Made by a program: the position numbers and the translations under genes. From NCBI RefSeq assembly GCF_007474545.1, contig NZ_VKOG01000004.1, positions 124,001 to 188,000 of the forward strand: a stretch of 64,000 bases of DNA. The letters run 5' to 3'. Shown piece by piece: positions 1 to 8,790 of the stretch. The notes below the pieces were generated by a model. It saw only the letters and a list, made by a program, of their open reading frames with translations, made no database searches and was not told the origin of the DNA. Each line of letters starts with the position of its first letter. Position 1 is the first letter of the stretch. The DNA comes from Chryseobacterium binzhouense (GTDB lineage Bacteria; Bacteroidota; Bacteroidia; Flavobacteriales; Weeksellaceae).

Positions 1-2989
1 TCAAAACATCTTCCGAAACATTTCCTAAATGAAGCAGTAATCTTGGATTCGCACCCAATGTATTACCGTCAGCATAAGGATCCATCATCCAGAATTCTAC
101 GTATTCAATATTGGAATTAATGAAATTGGAAACACTTATAGGCCTCATAATTCCCGCCCATCGCTGAGCTGTACTTTCTGTATTTGGATTGGCATTATAA
201 GGTCCTTTTTCCTGCGGATAATAAGAAATATCAAACGTATTGGTAAAAGTCTGTTCACCAGCAACAAAATCTCTGTTGTTGAAAATCTCAGAAAACTGCA
301 CACGTCTTGAAGCGTGATTAGAAACCGACTGCGGGGTAATTCCCTGCGGTGGTCTTCCTCCTACTCCCCAAAATCTCGGATCTATATTATACCATGACAG
401 CAAACCTCTTCCGTATCCGTTGGTAAGATTGTCATTGGCTCCTGCTCCAGCAAAAATAGGATTTGCCTGATTCTTTTCAGGTTTTGAAGCTAAACTCCAT
501 GCTGTAGGTTCTTTTAAAGAAATTTTTGATGTTGTTTGTTCAAAATCATCAATATAAGACTGATTGTTCGTTCCTTTATTCAATCCAGGAATAAGATAGG
601 CACCTTCCATCTTGAAATTCAGGTTGGATGGAGCTTCAGTATTGATTCCGGGAATTTTATCGGTAAGCCTCGTCAGGAATGGCAGCTGATTGTTATACAT
701 CATATTGATTCCTGCCATTGTATTGTTTACAGCTTCCTGACCATAATTTACTTTTTGAGTAAGCGGAGATTCTGAGTAATTGACCACCGTTCCGCCAAAG
801 ATAAAGTTTTCACTTACCCTTCTTTCTAAATTTAATCCTAAAAATCTTTTTCTCTGTGTATTAAACGTCAGCTGATTTTCCAGTGAAATATTGATTGCCT
901 GACCTGACTGTTTTACTGTTTCATTGATAATATTTACCGTTCCCAGCATATAATCTACGGTATAATCTATTCCTTCTGTAAGCTGCACGCCGTTTGCAGA
1001 AACTTTCACAGAACCTTGAGGTACATTTACTGCACCAAGCGAAATACCCTGTCCCTGTGCTCCTTTATAACGACCTTCAATAGTATATCGCTGCGCAAGA
1101 TTACTTTGGCTTGCCACCTGCTTCTGCTGATTATATAAATCTGCAAATACATATTGCGGATTATTGCCAACTAAACCTGCCATGTACGAACCGAAAGGCT
1201 GAACTTTGGTAAACATCACTCTTCCCTGTGACTGGCGAATCGTAATACCTTCTACAAAATCAAAAACCCCATCTCCTAAAACTCCATTATTGCTTTGCAA
1301 ATCGCCATTGACGTTGAGACGATCCCAGTTTAGAAGCTTTAGTAAATTGGTTTCCTGAACCGGAGTATTTGGTAAATAATTAACCTTACCTCCTGTTTGA
1401 GGATCACGGTAAAAAACATTTAAAATAAATCCGTCACGGTCAACCTGTACAGCATCTAAAGAATAAAAGTTTTTCATCATCAAATCCCACATCGGAGATT
1501 CAACGTTGATTTTATTGTTAGGTCTCAATAATTTGGTAACCAAGACCGGACTTTCTTCTGAAAACTCACCTACTTTGTACACCTGATTGGTTCCGTTTAC
1601 TGTAAATGAATAAGAAACTGCTAAAAGCTGGTTCTCATTAAGTCTTTGGTTAAGAGAAATATATCCTAACTGCGGATGAAACGTAAACTCATTAGCATCA
1701 AGCCTTCTTGCTTTAGTATTGAAGACAAAATGCTCTCCGTTATCATAAGGCTGTGCACTTCCCGGAAAGGTCTGTCCCTGAAAATTCGGTAGATAATTTT
1801 TGCCCTGTTCTCTTGGAGTTCCAATAGCAGAGTTCACCTGTTGGTATAATCCATTCTGGGAATTATCCGGTAAGCCGGAGGCACCTTCTCCCAAATCTCT
1901 GATTCCTATGATACTTTTCTGATAGGCAAGATTAGAATTTCCCTGATCCAAAACCCAAACTTCCATTCTGGAAATATTAATTCTTGAATTGATCTGCGGA
2001 TAATTGAGTAAAGCATTATCATAATTATTCAGAAAATACTGTCCGATGAAAAAGTGCTGGTTTTCTTCATAATCCAAAGCATTGATCTTGAAAGTACTCA
2101 TTGTACCTCCTCCCTGTACTACAATATTTCTTGCTTCACCCTGTTGCTGGGAAAGTACTACTGTTCCGAAAGTTTTACCAAGCTGAAATTCGGATTTAAT
2201 CCCGAACAAAGATTCCGAACCCCGGATTAAGCTGGTTGCAAGAGGCATATTGACGTTACCGAACTCAATTCTTTTAATAATTTTATCTTCTCCGCCCGCA
2301 TTGGGTTTATTGACATCTCCCAAACCTTTTGTCTGAAGATCTTTCCATGTTCCTTTAGACTGCCAAACAAGATTCATCCGGTTTTCAAATGCAAAACCGC
2401 TCTGCGTATCATAATTGGCTTTTAACTGTAAGTTTTCTCCCACCTTCCCGAGTAAACCCAGCTGAATTCTCTGGTCAATGTCAAACGTAAAGCTTGTCCT
2501 GTTTTGGGGCAGAATCATTGGGTTATCAATCTTCTGATACAATCCTCCAAAATCAAATGAAGCGTATCCCGAAGGAATAATTTCAATCTTATTGCTTCCG
2601 AAAATAGATTCAAAAAGTTTATTATTGATCGTAAGTGACGGGATTAAACCTTTTTTTGCCGCATCAGATTTGTCTTTTCTGAACATCAGATTATAGCGGT
2701 CAGATTTATCTTTATAAAATGCTCTGGATTGCTCTGCAAGCATAAATTCTTTGTATTCTTCCGGTGACATAGCAGTAGGCGGACCCGTTACCGTATTCCC
2801 AACCTTTGGATATACGTAATACATCCCGGTTTTGATGTCATAGTAAGCTTCGTAATAAGTAGGGTCTGTCACTTCGTAGTTTTTCCGGATAGAAAAACCC
2901 TGTTGGTTTGGTTCCTGTCCCAATAGATCTACAGAATAAAATAAAAGAGACAAGAATATATATATGCTGAGAAATTTATTATTTTTCAC
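1..2989 (-). CDS. sprA: SprA, outer-membrane T9SS translocon (N-terminal part)
   Basis: Partial gene running off the left edge; 996 codons are visible and the family is about 2400 residues, so roughly the N-terminal 40 percent is here. SprA forms the giant outer-membrane beta-barrel through which the type IX secretion system exports proteins. I translated it directly: it starts with a signal peptide (MKNNKFLSIYIFLSLL, cleavage probable near LLGQE), followed by long stretches typical of SprA such as LQLKANYDTQSGFAFENR and GNVNMPLATSLIRGSESLFG. The start is GTG at 2989; a TTG lies one codon upstream in frame and no ATG lies before the signal peptide. The start is only 7 bases after the ruvA stop codon, so the two are probably cotranscribed. 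The reading frame is open across the visible part, with no frameshift seen. The partner proteins GldK to GldN are encoded 12 kb away. Confidence 0.95.
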   Translation of the reverse strand, partial: MKNNKFLSIYIFLSLLFYSVDLLGQEPNQQGFSIRKNYEVTDPTYYEAYYDIKTGMYYVYPKVGNTVTGPPTAMSPEEYKEFMLAEQSRAFYKDKSDRYNLMFRKDKSDAAKKGLIPSLTINNKLFESIFGSNKIEIIPSGYASFDFGGLYQKIDNPMILPQNRTSFTFDIDQRIQLGLLGKVGENLQLKANYDTQSGFAFENRMNLVWQSKGTWKDLQTKGLGDVNKPNAGGEDKIIKRIEFGNVNMPLATSLIRGSESLFGIKSEFQLGKTFGTVVLSQQQGEARNIVVQGGGTMSTFKINALDYEENQHFFIGQYFLNNYDNALLNYPQINSRINISRMEVWVLDQGNSNLAYQKSIIGIRDLGEGASGLPDNSQNGLYQQVNSAIGTPREQGKNYLPNFQGQTFPGSAQPYDNGEHFVFNTKARRLDANEFTFHPQLGYISLNQRLNENQLLAVSYSFTVNGTNQVYKVGEFSEESPVLVTKLLRPNNKINVESPMWDLMMKNFYSLDAVQVDRDGFILNVFYRDPQTGGKVNYLPNTPVQETNLLKLLNWDRLNVNGDLQSNNGVLGDGVFDFVEGITIRQSQGRVMFTKVQPFGSYMAGLVGNNPQYVFADLYNQQKQVASQSNLAQRYTIEGRYKGAQGQGISLGAVNVPQGSVKVSANGVQLTEGIDYTVDYMLGTVNIINETVKQSGQAINISLENQLTFNTQRKRFLGLNLERRVSENFIFGGTVVNYSESPLTQKVNYGQEAVNNTMAGINMMYNNQLPFLTRLTDKIPGINTEAPSNLNFKMEGAYLIPGLNKGTNNQSYIDDFEQTTSKISLKEPTAWSLASKPEKNQANPIFAGAGANDNLTNGYGRGLLSWYNIDPRFWGVGGRPPQGITPQSVSNHASRRVQFSEIFNNRDFVAGEQTFTNTFDISYYPQEKGPYNANPNTESTAQRWAGIMRPISVSNFINSNIEYVEFWMMDPYADGNTLGANPRLLLHLGNVSEDVL

Positions 2990-2996
2990 CAAGAAT

Positions 2997-3581
2997 TTAA
3001 ATATTTTTTAAAATTTGTTTCACCAATTCTTCCACAGAAATTTCCGGATCTTGCTTTAAAATACGATCTGCAATTTTCTCACTGGCTCTTTTAGGAATAC
3101 CTAAAACTTCTAAAGCAGATAACGACTCATCCTTGATTTTATTATTTGCCACCGAAGAAATATTGTCCTCTGCATTGCTGAATTTCTGCACTTTATCTTT
3201 CAGATCAACAATGATTCTCTCTGCTGTTTTTGCACCTATTCCTTTGGCTTTCTGAATAACTGCGCTGTTTCCGGAAAGGATTGCCGTCGCAATTTCGTGA
3301 AGACTTAAAGTTGAAAGCAATATTAAAGCTGACACCGCTCCTACTCCGTTTACGCTGATCAAAAGATTGAACATTTCTTTTTCAGCTTGTGAATGAAAAC
3401 CGAAAAGCAAGTGTGCATCTTCACGGATGATTTGCTGGATAAAAAGGAAAGTTTCTTTATGTAAAGTCAGTTTTTGTGAAGTCATCAGGCTGATTCCTGC
3501 ATAGTAGCCAACCCCATTTACGTTGATTACTGCATAGGTAGGAGTAAGCTCCTGTACGATGCCCTGTAAAGAAAATATCAT
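2997..3581 (-). CDS. ruvA: Holliday junction branch migration protein RuvA
   Basis: RuvA binds four-way DNA junctions as a tetramer and directs the RuvB helicase during recombination repair. At 194 residues it has the usual length. The N-terminal OB-fold begins MIFSLQGIVQEL, and two helix-hairpin-helix motifs are visible near residues 74-86 (ISVNGVGAVSA) and 109-124 (KAKGIGAKTAERI), which bind the DNA backbone. The C-terminal segment, about 145-194, is the mobile RuvB-binding domain (ALEVLGIPKRASEKI). A -7 box lies about 20 bases upstream and sprA follows almost directly. ruvB is not in the window. Confidence 0.97.
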   Translation of the reverse strand: MIFSLQGIVQELTPTYAVINVNGVGYYAGISLMTSQKLTLHKETFLFIQQIIREDAHLLFGFHSQAEKEMFNLLISVNGVGAVSALILLSTLSLHEIATAILSGNSAVIQKAKGIGAKTAERIIVDLKDKVQKFSNAEDNISSVANNKIKDESLSALEVLGIPKRASEKIADRILKQDPEISVEELVKQILKNI

Positions 3582-3600
3582 TATCTATTTTTATAACTCC

Positions 3601-3608
3601 CAAATATA
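3601..3608 (-). promoter_or_regulatory. Putative -7 box for ruvA-sprA
   Basis: Reads TATATTTG on the minus strand, matching the flavobacterial TAnnTTTG consensus, and ends 20 bases before the ruvA start. No TTG -33 element is visible at the usual spacing, so the call rests on one box and position. Confidence 0.5.
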
Positions 3609-3765
3609 GTAATTTAAACTAAGTTATAGATTCATTTAAAACAAGAATAGTATTTAACTTTTTTTTAAACAACTCCTTCAACAAAAGAGCACAAAAACAT
3701 TAAACTCCGAAAACTGTTTTAAAATAAATTTAACAAGTGTAAAATCAGGAAAAAACCGGAAAATA

Positions 3766-3800
3766 AAAATGCGTATGATTTATTAAAACATACGCATTTT
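3766..3800 (-). terminator. Hairpin terminator after maeB
   Basis: A 12-base perfect stem (AAAATGCGTATG with CATACGCATTTT) and an 11-base loop, 18 bases after the maeB stop codon. The stem arms end in A and T runs as in an intrinsic terminator. The remaining 3582-3765 spacer to ruvA is AT-rich and shows nothing else beyond the ruvA -7 box. Confidence 0.8.
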
Positions 3801-3818
3801 ATTTATAATTAAAAGAAA

Positions 3819-6107
3819 CTATTTTTTCGCTTCTCTTCTCTGAGCATCTAACACAGCAACCGTAGCAAGATTCACAATCTCATCTACGCTTGAGCGCATC
3901 TGAAGAACGTGAACCGGCTGTTTTAGTCCCATCAGGATAGGTCCGATCACCTGAGCAACTTTCATTCCTCTGATGATTTTATAGGAAAGATTGGCAGATT
4001 CCAGATTCGGGAAAATAAAGGTATTTGCCGGAGTGGTTCCAAGCTTTGAAAACGGATAATCGCTGAGGTGATCTGCATTCATCGCAAAGTCAGGCTGAAT
4101 TTCACCATCAACAACCATTTTCGGATATTTTTCATGAAGGATATTTACCGCTTTTGCCACTTTTTTGGAAGTTTCGGAAATCGCTGCAAAGTTTTCAAAT
4201 CCCAACATCGCAATTCTTGGTTCAATAGCAAAAGATTTCACCGTAAACTCAGCCATTTTAGCAATATTCACCAGATCTTCCGCAGTAGGATTCTGATTGA
4301 TAGAAGTATCTGCAAAGAAAATCGGCTTCTTTTCAGATAAGATCATCATCATGGCAGCCACCTTATCAACTCCTTTGTCTTTTTCGATGACCTCAAGTAC
4401 AGGGCGCAAAACGGAAGTATAGTTTTTGGAAAATCCGATAATCAATCCGTCGGTATCACCATGTTTCAGCATCAAAGGTCCAAAATAATCTCTCTGACGA
4501 ACATATCTTTTCGCTTTATATTCGTTCATTCCTTTTCTCTGACGAAGTTTCCAAAGGGTTTCTCTGTACTTTTTGCGGTTTTCTTTCTGATCATCATCAC
4601 TCGGATCTACAATCGGCAAATCAAGCTGAATCCCGAAACGCTCCATCTGTTCTTTAATATATTTTTTGTCTCCTAACAGAATAGGATGCGCAATTCCTTC
4701 TTCATACAAAATCTGGGCTGCTTTCAGCACATTATATTCTTCCGCATTTCCTAAAGTGATTCTTTTCGGATTGGCTTTAGCGCGGTTTTGCATCATTCTT
4801 ACCAGTTTTTCGTCTCTTCCCATTCTGTCGAGAAGCTGGTTTTCATATTCATTAAAATCCGCAATCGTCTTTCTTGCAATACCGCTTTCGATAGCTGCTT
4901 TTGCCACTGCACAAGAAACTTTGGTAATCAAACGGTTATCAAATGGTTTCGGAATAAAATATTCTCTTCCAAACTGAAGACTTTTTAAATTATAAGCTAA
5001 AATAACAGCTTCAGGAACAGGTTCTTTTGCCAAATCTGCAATCGCATGAACGGCTGCCAGTTTCATTTCTTCATTGATGCCCTTTGCCTGAACATCCAAA
5101 GCTCCGCGGAAAATATAAGGGAAACCCAAAACATTGTTGACCTGATTAGGAAAGTCGCTTCGTCCTGTTGCCATAATCACGTCTTTTCTGGTAGCAATAG
5201 CCAAATCATAAGCAATTTCCGGATCCGGATTTGCCAATGCAAAAACGATAGGATTTTCATTCATGCTGCTCAGCATTTCTGCCGTCATAACATTTCCTTT
5301 AGAAAGTCCGACAAAAACATCAGAACCCTTTAAAGCATCTTCCAGCGTATCAATATCGGTATTGGCAACGAAGTCTATTTTCTCCGGAGTAAGGTTTTCT
5401 CTTTTGTGATTGATCACTCCTTTGCTGTCACACATCAGGATGTTTTCTCTCTTTAGACCTAAAGAAATATATAGATTGGTACAAGCTATTGCCGCAGCTC
5501 CTGCTCCGTTAACTACCATTTTTACGTCTTCAATTTTTTTGTTGGCAATCTGAAGAGAATTGATCAGGGCGGCTGCAGAAATAATTGCCGTTCCGTGCTG
5601 ATCATCATGCATTAAAGGGATATCAAGCTCTTCTTTAAGTTTCTGCTCAATATAAAAAGCCTCCGGAGCTTTGATATCTTCCAGATTGATTCCGCCGAAA
5701 GTAGGAGCAATTCCTTTAACAATCTGAATAAATTTCTCAGGATCTTTCTCATTAATCTCAATATCAAAAACATTGATGTCGGCAAAAATTTTAAACAAAA
5801 GTCCCTTTCCTTCCATTACCGGTTTTGAAGCTTCGGCTCCAATGTCTCCCAAACCAAGAACTGCTGTTCCGTTTGAAATTACGGCTACCAAATTTCCTTT
5901 TCCTGTATAATCATACACCGTTTCAGGCTTATCATGAATTTCCATACATGGTACCGCAACACCCGGAGAATAAGCCAGTGATAAATCTCTTTGGGAAGAG
6001 TGTGGCTTTGAAGGGATAACTTCTATTTTTCCTTTGGGCTCCGCTTTATGATAATCTAACGCTGCCTGATTGAATTTTGCTTCGTCACGATTGGTTTTGC
6101 TTGACAT
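3819..6107 (-). CDS. maeB: NADP-dependent malic enzyme (malic enzyme/phosphotransacetylase-like)
   Basis: Oxidatively decarboxylates malate to pyruvate and yields NADPH. The 762-residue length is that of the MaeB type, in which a malic enzyme is followed by a phosphotransacetylase-like domain. The first 420 residues hold the malic domain: SLAYSPGVAVPC (about 43-54), the metal and substrate region MHDDQHGTAI (166-175) and a Rossmann nucleotide loop VNGAGAAAIA (199-208). Residues from about 435 (NPKRITLGNAEEYNVLKAA) to the end form the phosphotransacetylase-like domain, which in relatives is regulatory and does not make acetyl phosphate. It follows the sugar kinase gene by 16 bases on the same strand, so the two are probably one operon, ended by the hairpin at 3766-3800. 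Confidence 0.95.
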   Translation of the reverse strand: MSSKTNRDEAKFNQAALDYHKAEPKGKIEVIPSKPHSSQRDLSLAYSPGVAVPCMEIHDKPETVYDYTGKGNLVAVISNGTAVLGLGDIGAEASKPVMEGKGLLFKIFADINVFDIEINEKDPEKFIQIVKGIAPTFGGINLEDIKAPEAFYIEQKLKEELDIPLMHDDQHGTAIISAAALINSLQIANKKIEDVKMVVNGAGAAAIACTNLYISLGLKRENILMCDSKGVINHKRENLTPEKIDFVANTDIDTLEDALKGSDVFVGLSKGNVMTAEMLSSMNENPIVFALANPDPEIAYDLAIATRKDVIMATGRSDFPNQVNNVLGFPYIFRGALDVQAKGINEEMKLAAVHAIADLAKEPVPEAVILAYNLKSLQFGREYFIPKPFDNRLITKVSCAVAKAAIESGIARKTIADFNEYENQLLDRMGRDEKLVRMMQNRAKANPKRITLGNAEEYNVLKAAQILYEEGIAHPILLGDKKYIKEQMERFGIQLDLPIVDPSDDDQKENRKKYRETLWKLRQRKGMNEYKAKRYVRQRDYFGPLMLKHGDTDGLIIGFSKNYTSVLRPVLEVIEKDKGVDKVAAMMMILSEKKPIFFADTSINQNPTAEDLVNIAKMAEFTVKSFAIEPRIAMLGFENFAAISETSKKVAKAVNILHEKYPKMVVDGEIQPDFAMNADHLSDYPFSKLGTTPANTFIFPNLESANLSYKIIRGMKVAQVIGPILMGLKQPVHVLQMRSSVDEIVNLATVAVLDAQRREAKK

Positions 6108-6123
6108 AAATTTTTTCTTTTTT

Positions 6124-6978
6124 TTAAAGTATATATTTAATGTGGTAATTCACGAGACTTTCGATGGGTTTCTGAACGATATGCCCCACATTGAGATTGA
6201 GTTCTGATGCAGCAGAACGTAAAATATTTTCATAATAATAAGCGATGGAGCCGATAAAGTTGATTTCGGCATTTTGTGATTCTTCGTAAGGAAGTACCTG
6301 ATAATCAAAGAAATTTTTCATCTCTTCCGAAACCATCCGGCTGAAATACGGATGCTCTTTTCTTTCAACCACAAATTTATTAAAATCAGCCAAATATGCA
6401 TTGGGTCTGGAACTGTGATACATATTTTTGAGTGCTTCTTCAATTGTTAAACGATAAGTATTTTCAAACTCCGCATGAAGATCCTGCGGTAGTTTCTGCA
6501 TGAAAAATCTTCTGACGAGCTGCTTTCCTATTGCACTTCCGCTGCCTTCATCGCCCATAAGAAAACCGAGCGAAGGAAGCTTTATCTTTACTTTTTCACC
6601 GTCAAAAAAACAAGAATTGGAACCCGTTCCCAAAATACAGACAATTGCAGGCTTACCATTGTACGCTGCATACGCCGCAGCAGTAAGATCTTCTTTTACA
6701 ACAATATCTTCTGCTTTGTAAAAGAATTTTTTGAGCTCTCTTTCTATAGTTGCGCAATTTTCTGCTACACCACAACCCGATCCGTAGAAAAAAACTTTGG
6801 TAATAGAATTTTTTACAGAACTCAGATTGATGTTTTTTTCAATCTCGGGTACAATAAGTTCTGCTGCAATATTATTAGGATTGAAGCCTATGGTTTCTGT
6901 TTTAAGAAAAATTTTATTGAAATCATCTAAAATTACCCAATCGCATTTGGTAGAGCCTCCATCAACAATAGCAACCAT
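6124..6978 (-). CDS. BadF/BadG-type sugar kinase, probable N-acetylglucosamine kinase
   Basis: A 284-residue member of the ASKHA ATPase fold of the BadF/BadG/BcrA/BcrD type, as in mammalian NAGK. Visible motifs are the phosphate-1 loop VDGGSTKCDW (5-14), the phosphate-2 segment ILGTGSNSCFF (115-125) and GDEGSGSAIGK (142-152). Phosphorylation of N-acetylglucosamine is the usual assignment for flavobacterial members, but the sugar cannot be read from sequence. It precedes maeB and lies 1.8 kb from a FucP/GluP-like sugar transporter on the other strand, which fits a role in sugar uptake and salvage. A -7 box is present at 7046-7053. Confidence 0.8.
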   Translation of the reverse strand: MVAIVDGGSTKCDWVILDDFNKIFLKTETIGFNPNNIAAELIVPEIEKNINLSSVKNSITKVFFYGSGCGVAENCATIERELKKFFYKAEDIVVKEDLTAAAYAAYNGKPAIVCILGTGSNSCFFDGEKVKIKLPSLGFLMGDEGSGSAIGKQLVRRFFMQKLPQDLHAEFENTYRLTIEEALKNMYHSSRPNAYLADFNKFVVERKEHPYFSRMVSEEMKNFFDYQVLPYEESQNAEINFIGSIAYYYENILRSAASELNLNVGHIVQKPIESLVNYHIKYIL

Positions 6979-7045
6979 ATTTCTGTTTTTTTAAGAGGGC
7001 TAAATTATGAATTTATCTTTAATTAAACCCTACAAACAGACTCTG

Positions 7046-7053
7046 CAAATATA
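7046..7053 (-). promoter_or_regulatory. Putative -7 box for sugar kinase-maeB
   Basis: TATATTTG on the minus strand, a full match to TAnnTTTG, 67 bases upstream of the kinase start. No clear -33 TTG. Confidence 0.45.
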
Positions 7054-7066
7054 TTTATGATTAACT

Positions 7067-7384
7067 TCAGCTTTTTACTTCATGATCATGATGACCAAAT
7101 TGAATGAGCCAGTCTTCTATCTCTTCTTCCAGATAAGAAGTCTGCAAATGAATGGCTTCTAAAAAATCATCAGGAACAGAACTGCTGTCTGAGTTTTCTA
7201 AATTCCAGAGATCATCAGACATATTTTCATATTCGGAATATACCCTTTTAAAACGTGAATTTTCCTTTCCAAGAGCTTCAATATTTTTTTGGTGAAGCTG
7301 AAATTTTCTGTATTTGTTTTGAGATTTCATACAAAGATTGATTATTGTGTTGTGTGAAAAATTATGAAAATATTTCTCAATCAT
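7067..7384 (-). CDS. Small hypothetical protein, DUF465-like helical pattern
   Basis: A 105-residue protein I do not recognise with certainty. Met19 (MKSQNKYRKFQLHQ, start about 7330) is an alternative start and may be the true one, since the 18 residues before it look unlike a domain. The remainder is predicted to be two charged helices (FQLHQKNIEALGKENSRF and DFLEAIHLQTSYLEEEI), resembling the antiparallel coiled pair of YdcH/DUF465 proteins, but with a longer acidic linker between them. The C-terminal tail is rich in His (FGHHDHEVKS). It lies alone between the sugar kinase and the plus-strand GtrA gene. Confidence 0.6.
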   Translation of the reverse strand: MIEKYFHNFSHNTIINLCMKSQNKYRKFQLHQKNIEALGKENSRFKRVYSEYENMSDDLWNLENSDSSSVPDDFLEAIHLQTSYLEEEIEDWLIQFGHHDHEVKS

Positions 7385-7535
7385 TCATTACAAGATAGAA
7401 AGACCATCAACAGAAAAAGTTGAAAATGAATTTTTTATCAGGTTTAGTTTCCTCAGTTCTGAAAATTAAAATTAGAAATTATTTTCATTCTAAAAAAAAA
7501 ATTAACAAGTTTTTTCACTGTTTAACATATAGTTA

Positions 7536-7543
7536 TAAATTTG
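7536..7543 (+). promoter_or_regulatory. Putative -7 box for the GtrA gene
   Basis: TAAATTTG, a full match to TAnnTTTG, 16 bases before the ATG at 7560. Probable promoter for the GtrA-PlsC pair. Confidence 0.5.
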
Positions 7544-7559
7544 CGTATTATAAAAAACA

Positions 7560-8018
7560 ATGAGAGCATTACTTCTGCGCCAAAAACAGGTGTTTTTATT
7601 TATTGTTGCCGGCGGACTGAGTGCGGTAGTAGAAATTGGAAGCTTCAAACTTTTCAGTATTTACCTTCCACAAATGCTTGCTCAGGAGCAGAATTTTCAT
7701 GGCATACACTATCCTTTAAGCAATATCCTGTCTACAACATGCGGAATTTTATTCAACTATTTTCTGAGTATATGGTTTGTTTTTGAGAGGGGAAAACACT
7801 CTAAAAAAAGAGAGTTTTTATATTTTATGGTAGTATCTTTTATTTCCACAATTTTAAGCTTAAGCTTTTTCCAGGTATTTTACAGCTATATTTTCAAAGA
7901 TAATATCAATTTAATTTTTTATACCTTGAGTCCGGAAATGATCAGTAAAATTGCAGCAATTTTGCTGGTTTCTATTCTTAATTATTCGGTGAAGAAAAAA
8001 ATAATATTTAACGGCTGA
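7560..8018 (+). CDS. GtrA-like membrane protein
   Basis: A 152-residue integral membrane protein with four predicted transmembrane segments at about 10-34, 55-76, 86-112 and 128-145. The arrangement and the motif GILFNYFLSIWFVFERG after the second helix are typical of GtrA/DPMS3-like proteins, which take part in moving or modifying polyprenyl-linked sugars in the inner membrane. The specific substrate is not known. The acyltransferase gene begins three bases after its stop codon, so the two are translationally close and probably one transcript. Confidence 0.85.
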   Translation: MRALLLRQKQVFLFIVAGGLSAVVEIGSFKLFSIYLPQMLAQEQNFHGIHYPLSNILSTTCGILFNYFLSIWFVFERGKHSKKREFLYFMVVSFISTILSLSFFQVFYSYIFKDNINLIFYTLSPEMISKIAAILLVSILNYSVKKKIIFNG

Positions 8019-8021
8019 TTT

Positions 8022-8747
8022 GTGACTAAAATTTTAAATTACCTCTGGAGAGGATGGCTTTTCATTCTTGCATTTGTACTGACGATTATTCTGGGAATAC
8101 CGGTTTATCTGCTGTCGTTTAATAAAAAGAATTACAAATATGCTTATCAGCTCATCAGATTATGGTGTTTCGGTATGTTTTTCGGAATGGGACTCCGATA
8201 TGAGCTCATTAACCTTACCGATAAAAAAATTGATAAGAACAAACAGTACGTTGTGATCTCCAACCATACCTCTATTATGGACATTATGTTGCCATGCATT
8301 CTGTTTCCCAATCATCCGCTTTGCTACGTTGGCAAAAAAGAGCTGGTAAAAATTCCGATTTTCGGAACTATCTACAAAAGAATCTGTGTAATGGTAGACA
8401 GAAGCAGTGCAAGAAGCCGCGCCGACGTCTACAGAAGGTGCGCCGAAAAAATGGAAGAAGGAAACAGCATTGTTATTTTTCCTGAAGGCGGTGTTCCTGA
8501 CGACACATCAATTGTTTTGGACGATTTTAAAGACGGAGCTTTTACATTATCATATAAACATCATTCTCCGATTGCCGTTTTTACTTTTATTGGCTTGAAA
8601 GAAATGTTCCCTTTTGATAATTCAAAAGGCTACCCAGGGAAGGTAAAAGTATACTTTAATGACATTCTTGAACCAGCAGATTCACCGAAAGACTTAAAAT
8701 TGTCAGCTTTTGAGACAATAAAAAAAACATTGGCAGAACACAGTTAA
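8022..8747 (+). CDS. 1-acyl-sn-glycerol-3-phosphate acyltransferase (PlsC family)
   Basis: Transfers an acyl chain to lysophosphatidic acid in phospholipid synthesis, or acts on a related lysolipid. It has an N-terminal membrane anchor (about 11-32), the catalytic motif NHTSIMD (81-87, the H-x4-D pair) and the glycerol-phosphate binding motif FPEGG (153-157). Length 241 is normal for the family. The start codon is GTG, three bases after the GtrA stop. Substrate specificity cannot be read; flavobacteria carry several paralogues, some of which work on aminolipids. Confidence 0.88.
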   Translation: MTKILNYLWRGWLFILAFVLTIILGIPVYLLSFNKKNYKYAYQLIRLWCFGMFFGMGLRYELINLTDKKIDKNKQYVVISNHTSIMDIMLPCILFPNHPLCYVGKKELVKIPIFGTIYKRICVMVDRSSARSRADVYRRCAEKMEEGNSIVIFPEGGVPDDTSIVLDDFKDGAFTLSYKHHSPIAVFTFIGLKEMFPFDNSKGYPGKVKVYFNDILEPADSPKDLKLSAFETIKKTLAEHS

Positions 8748-8790
8748 TCAAAGAAAAAAATTATATTTGTTATGAAATTTATAATAGTAT

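Noticed and set aside
536-775. Plus-strand open frame opposite sprA
   Set aside because: It is a shadow of the sprA coding strand, with no supporting start context.
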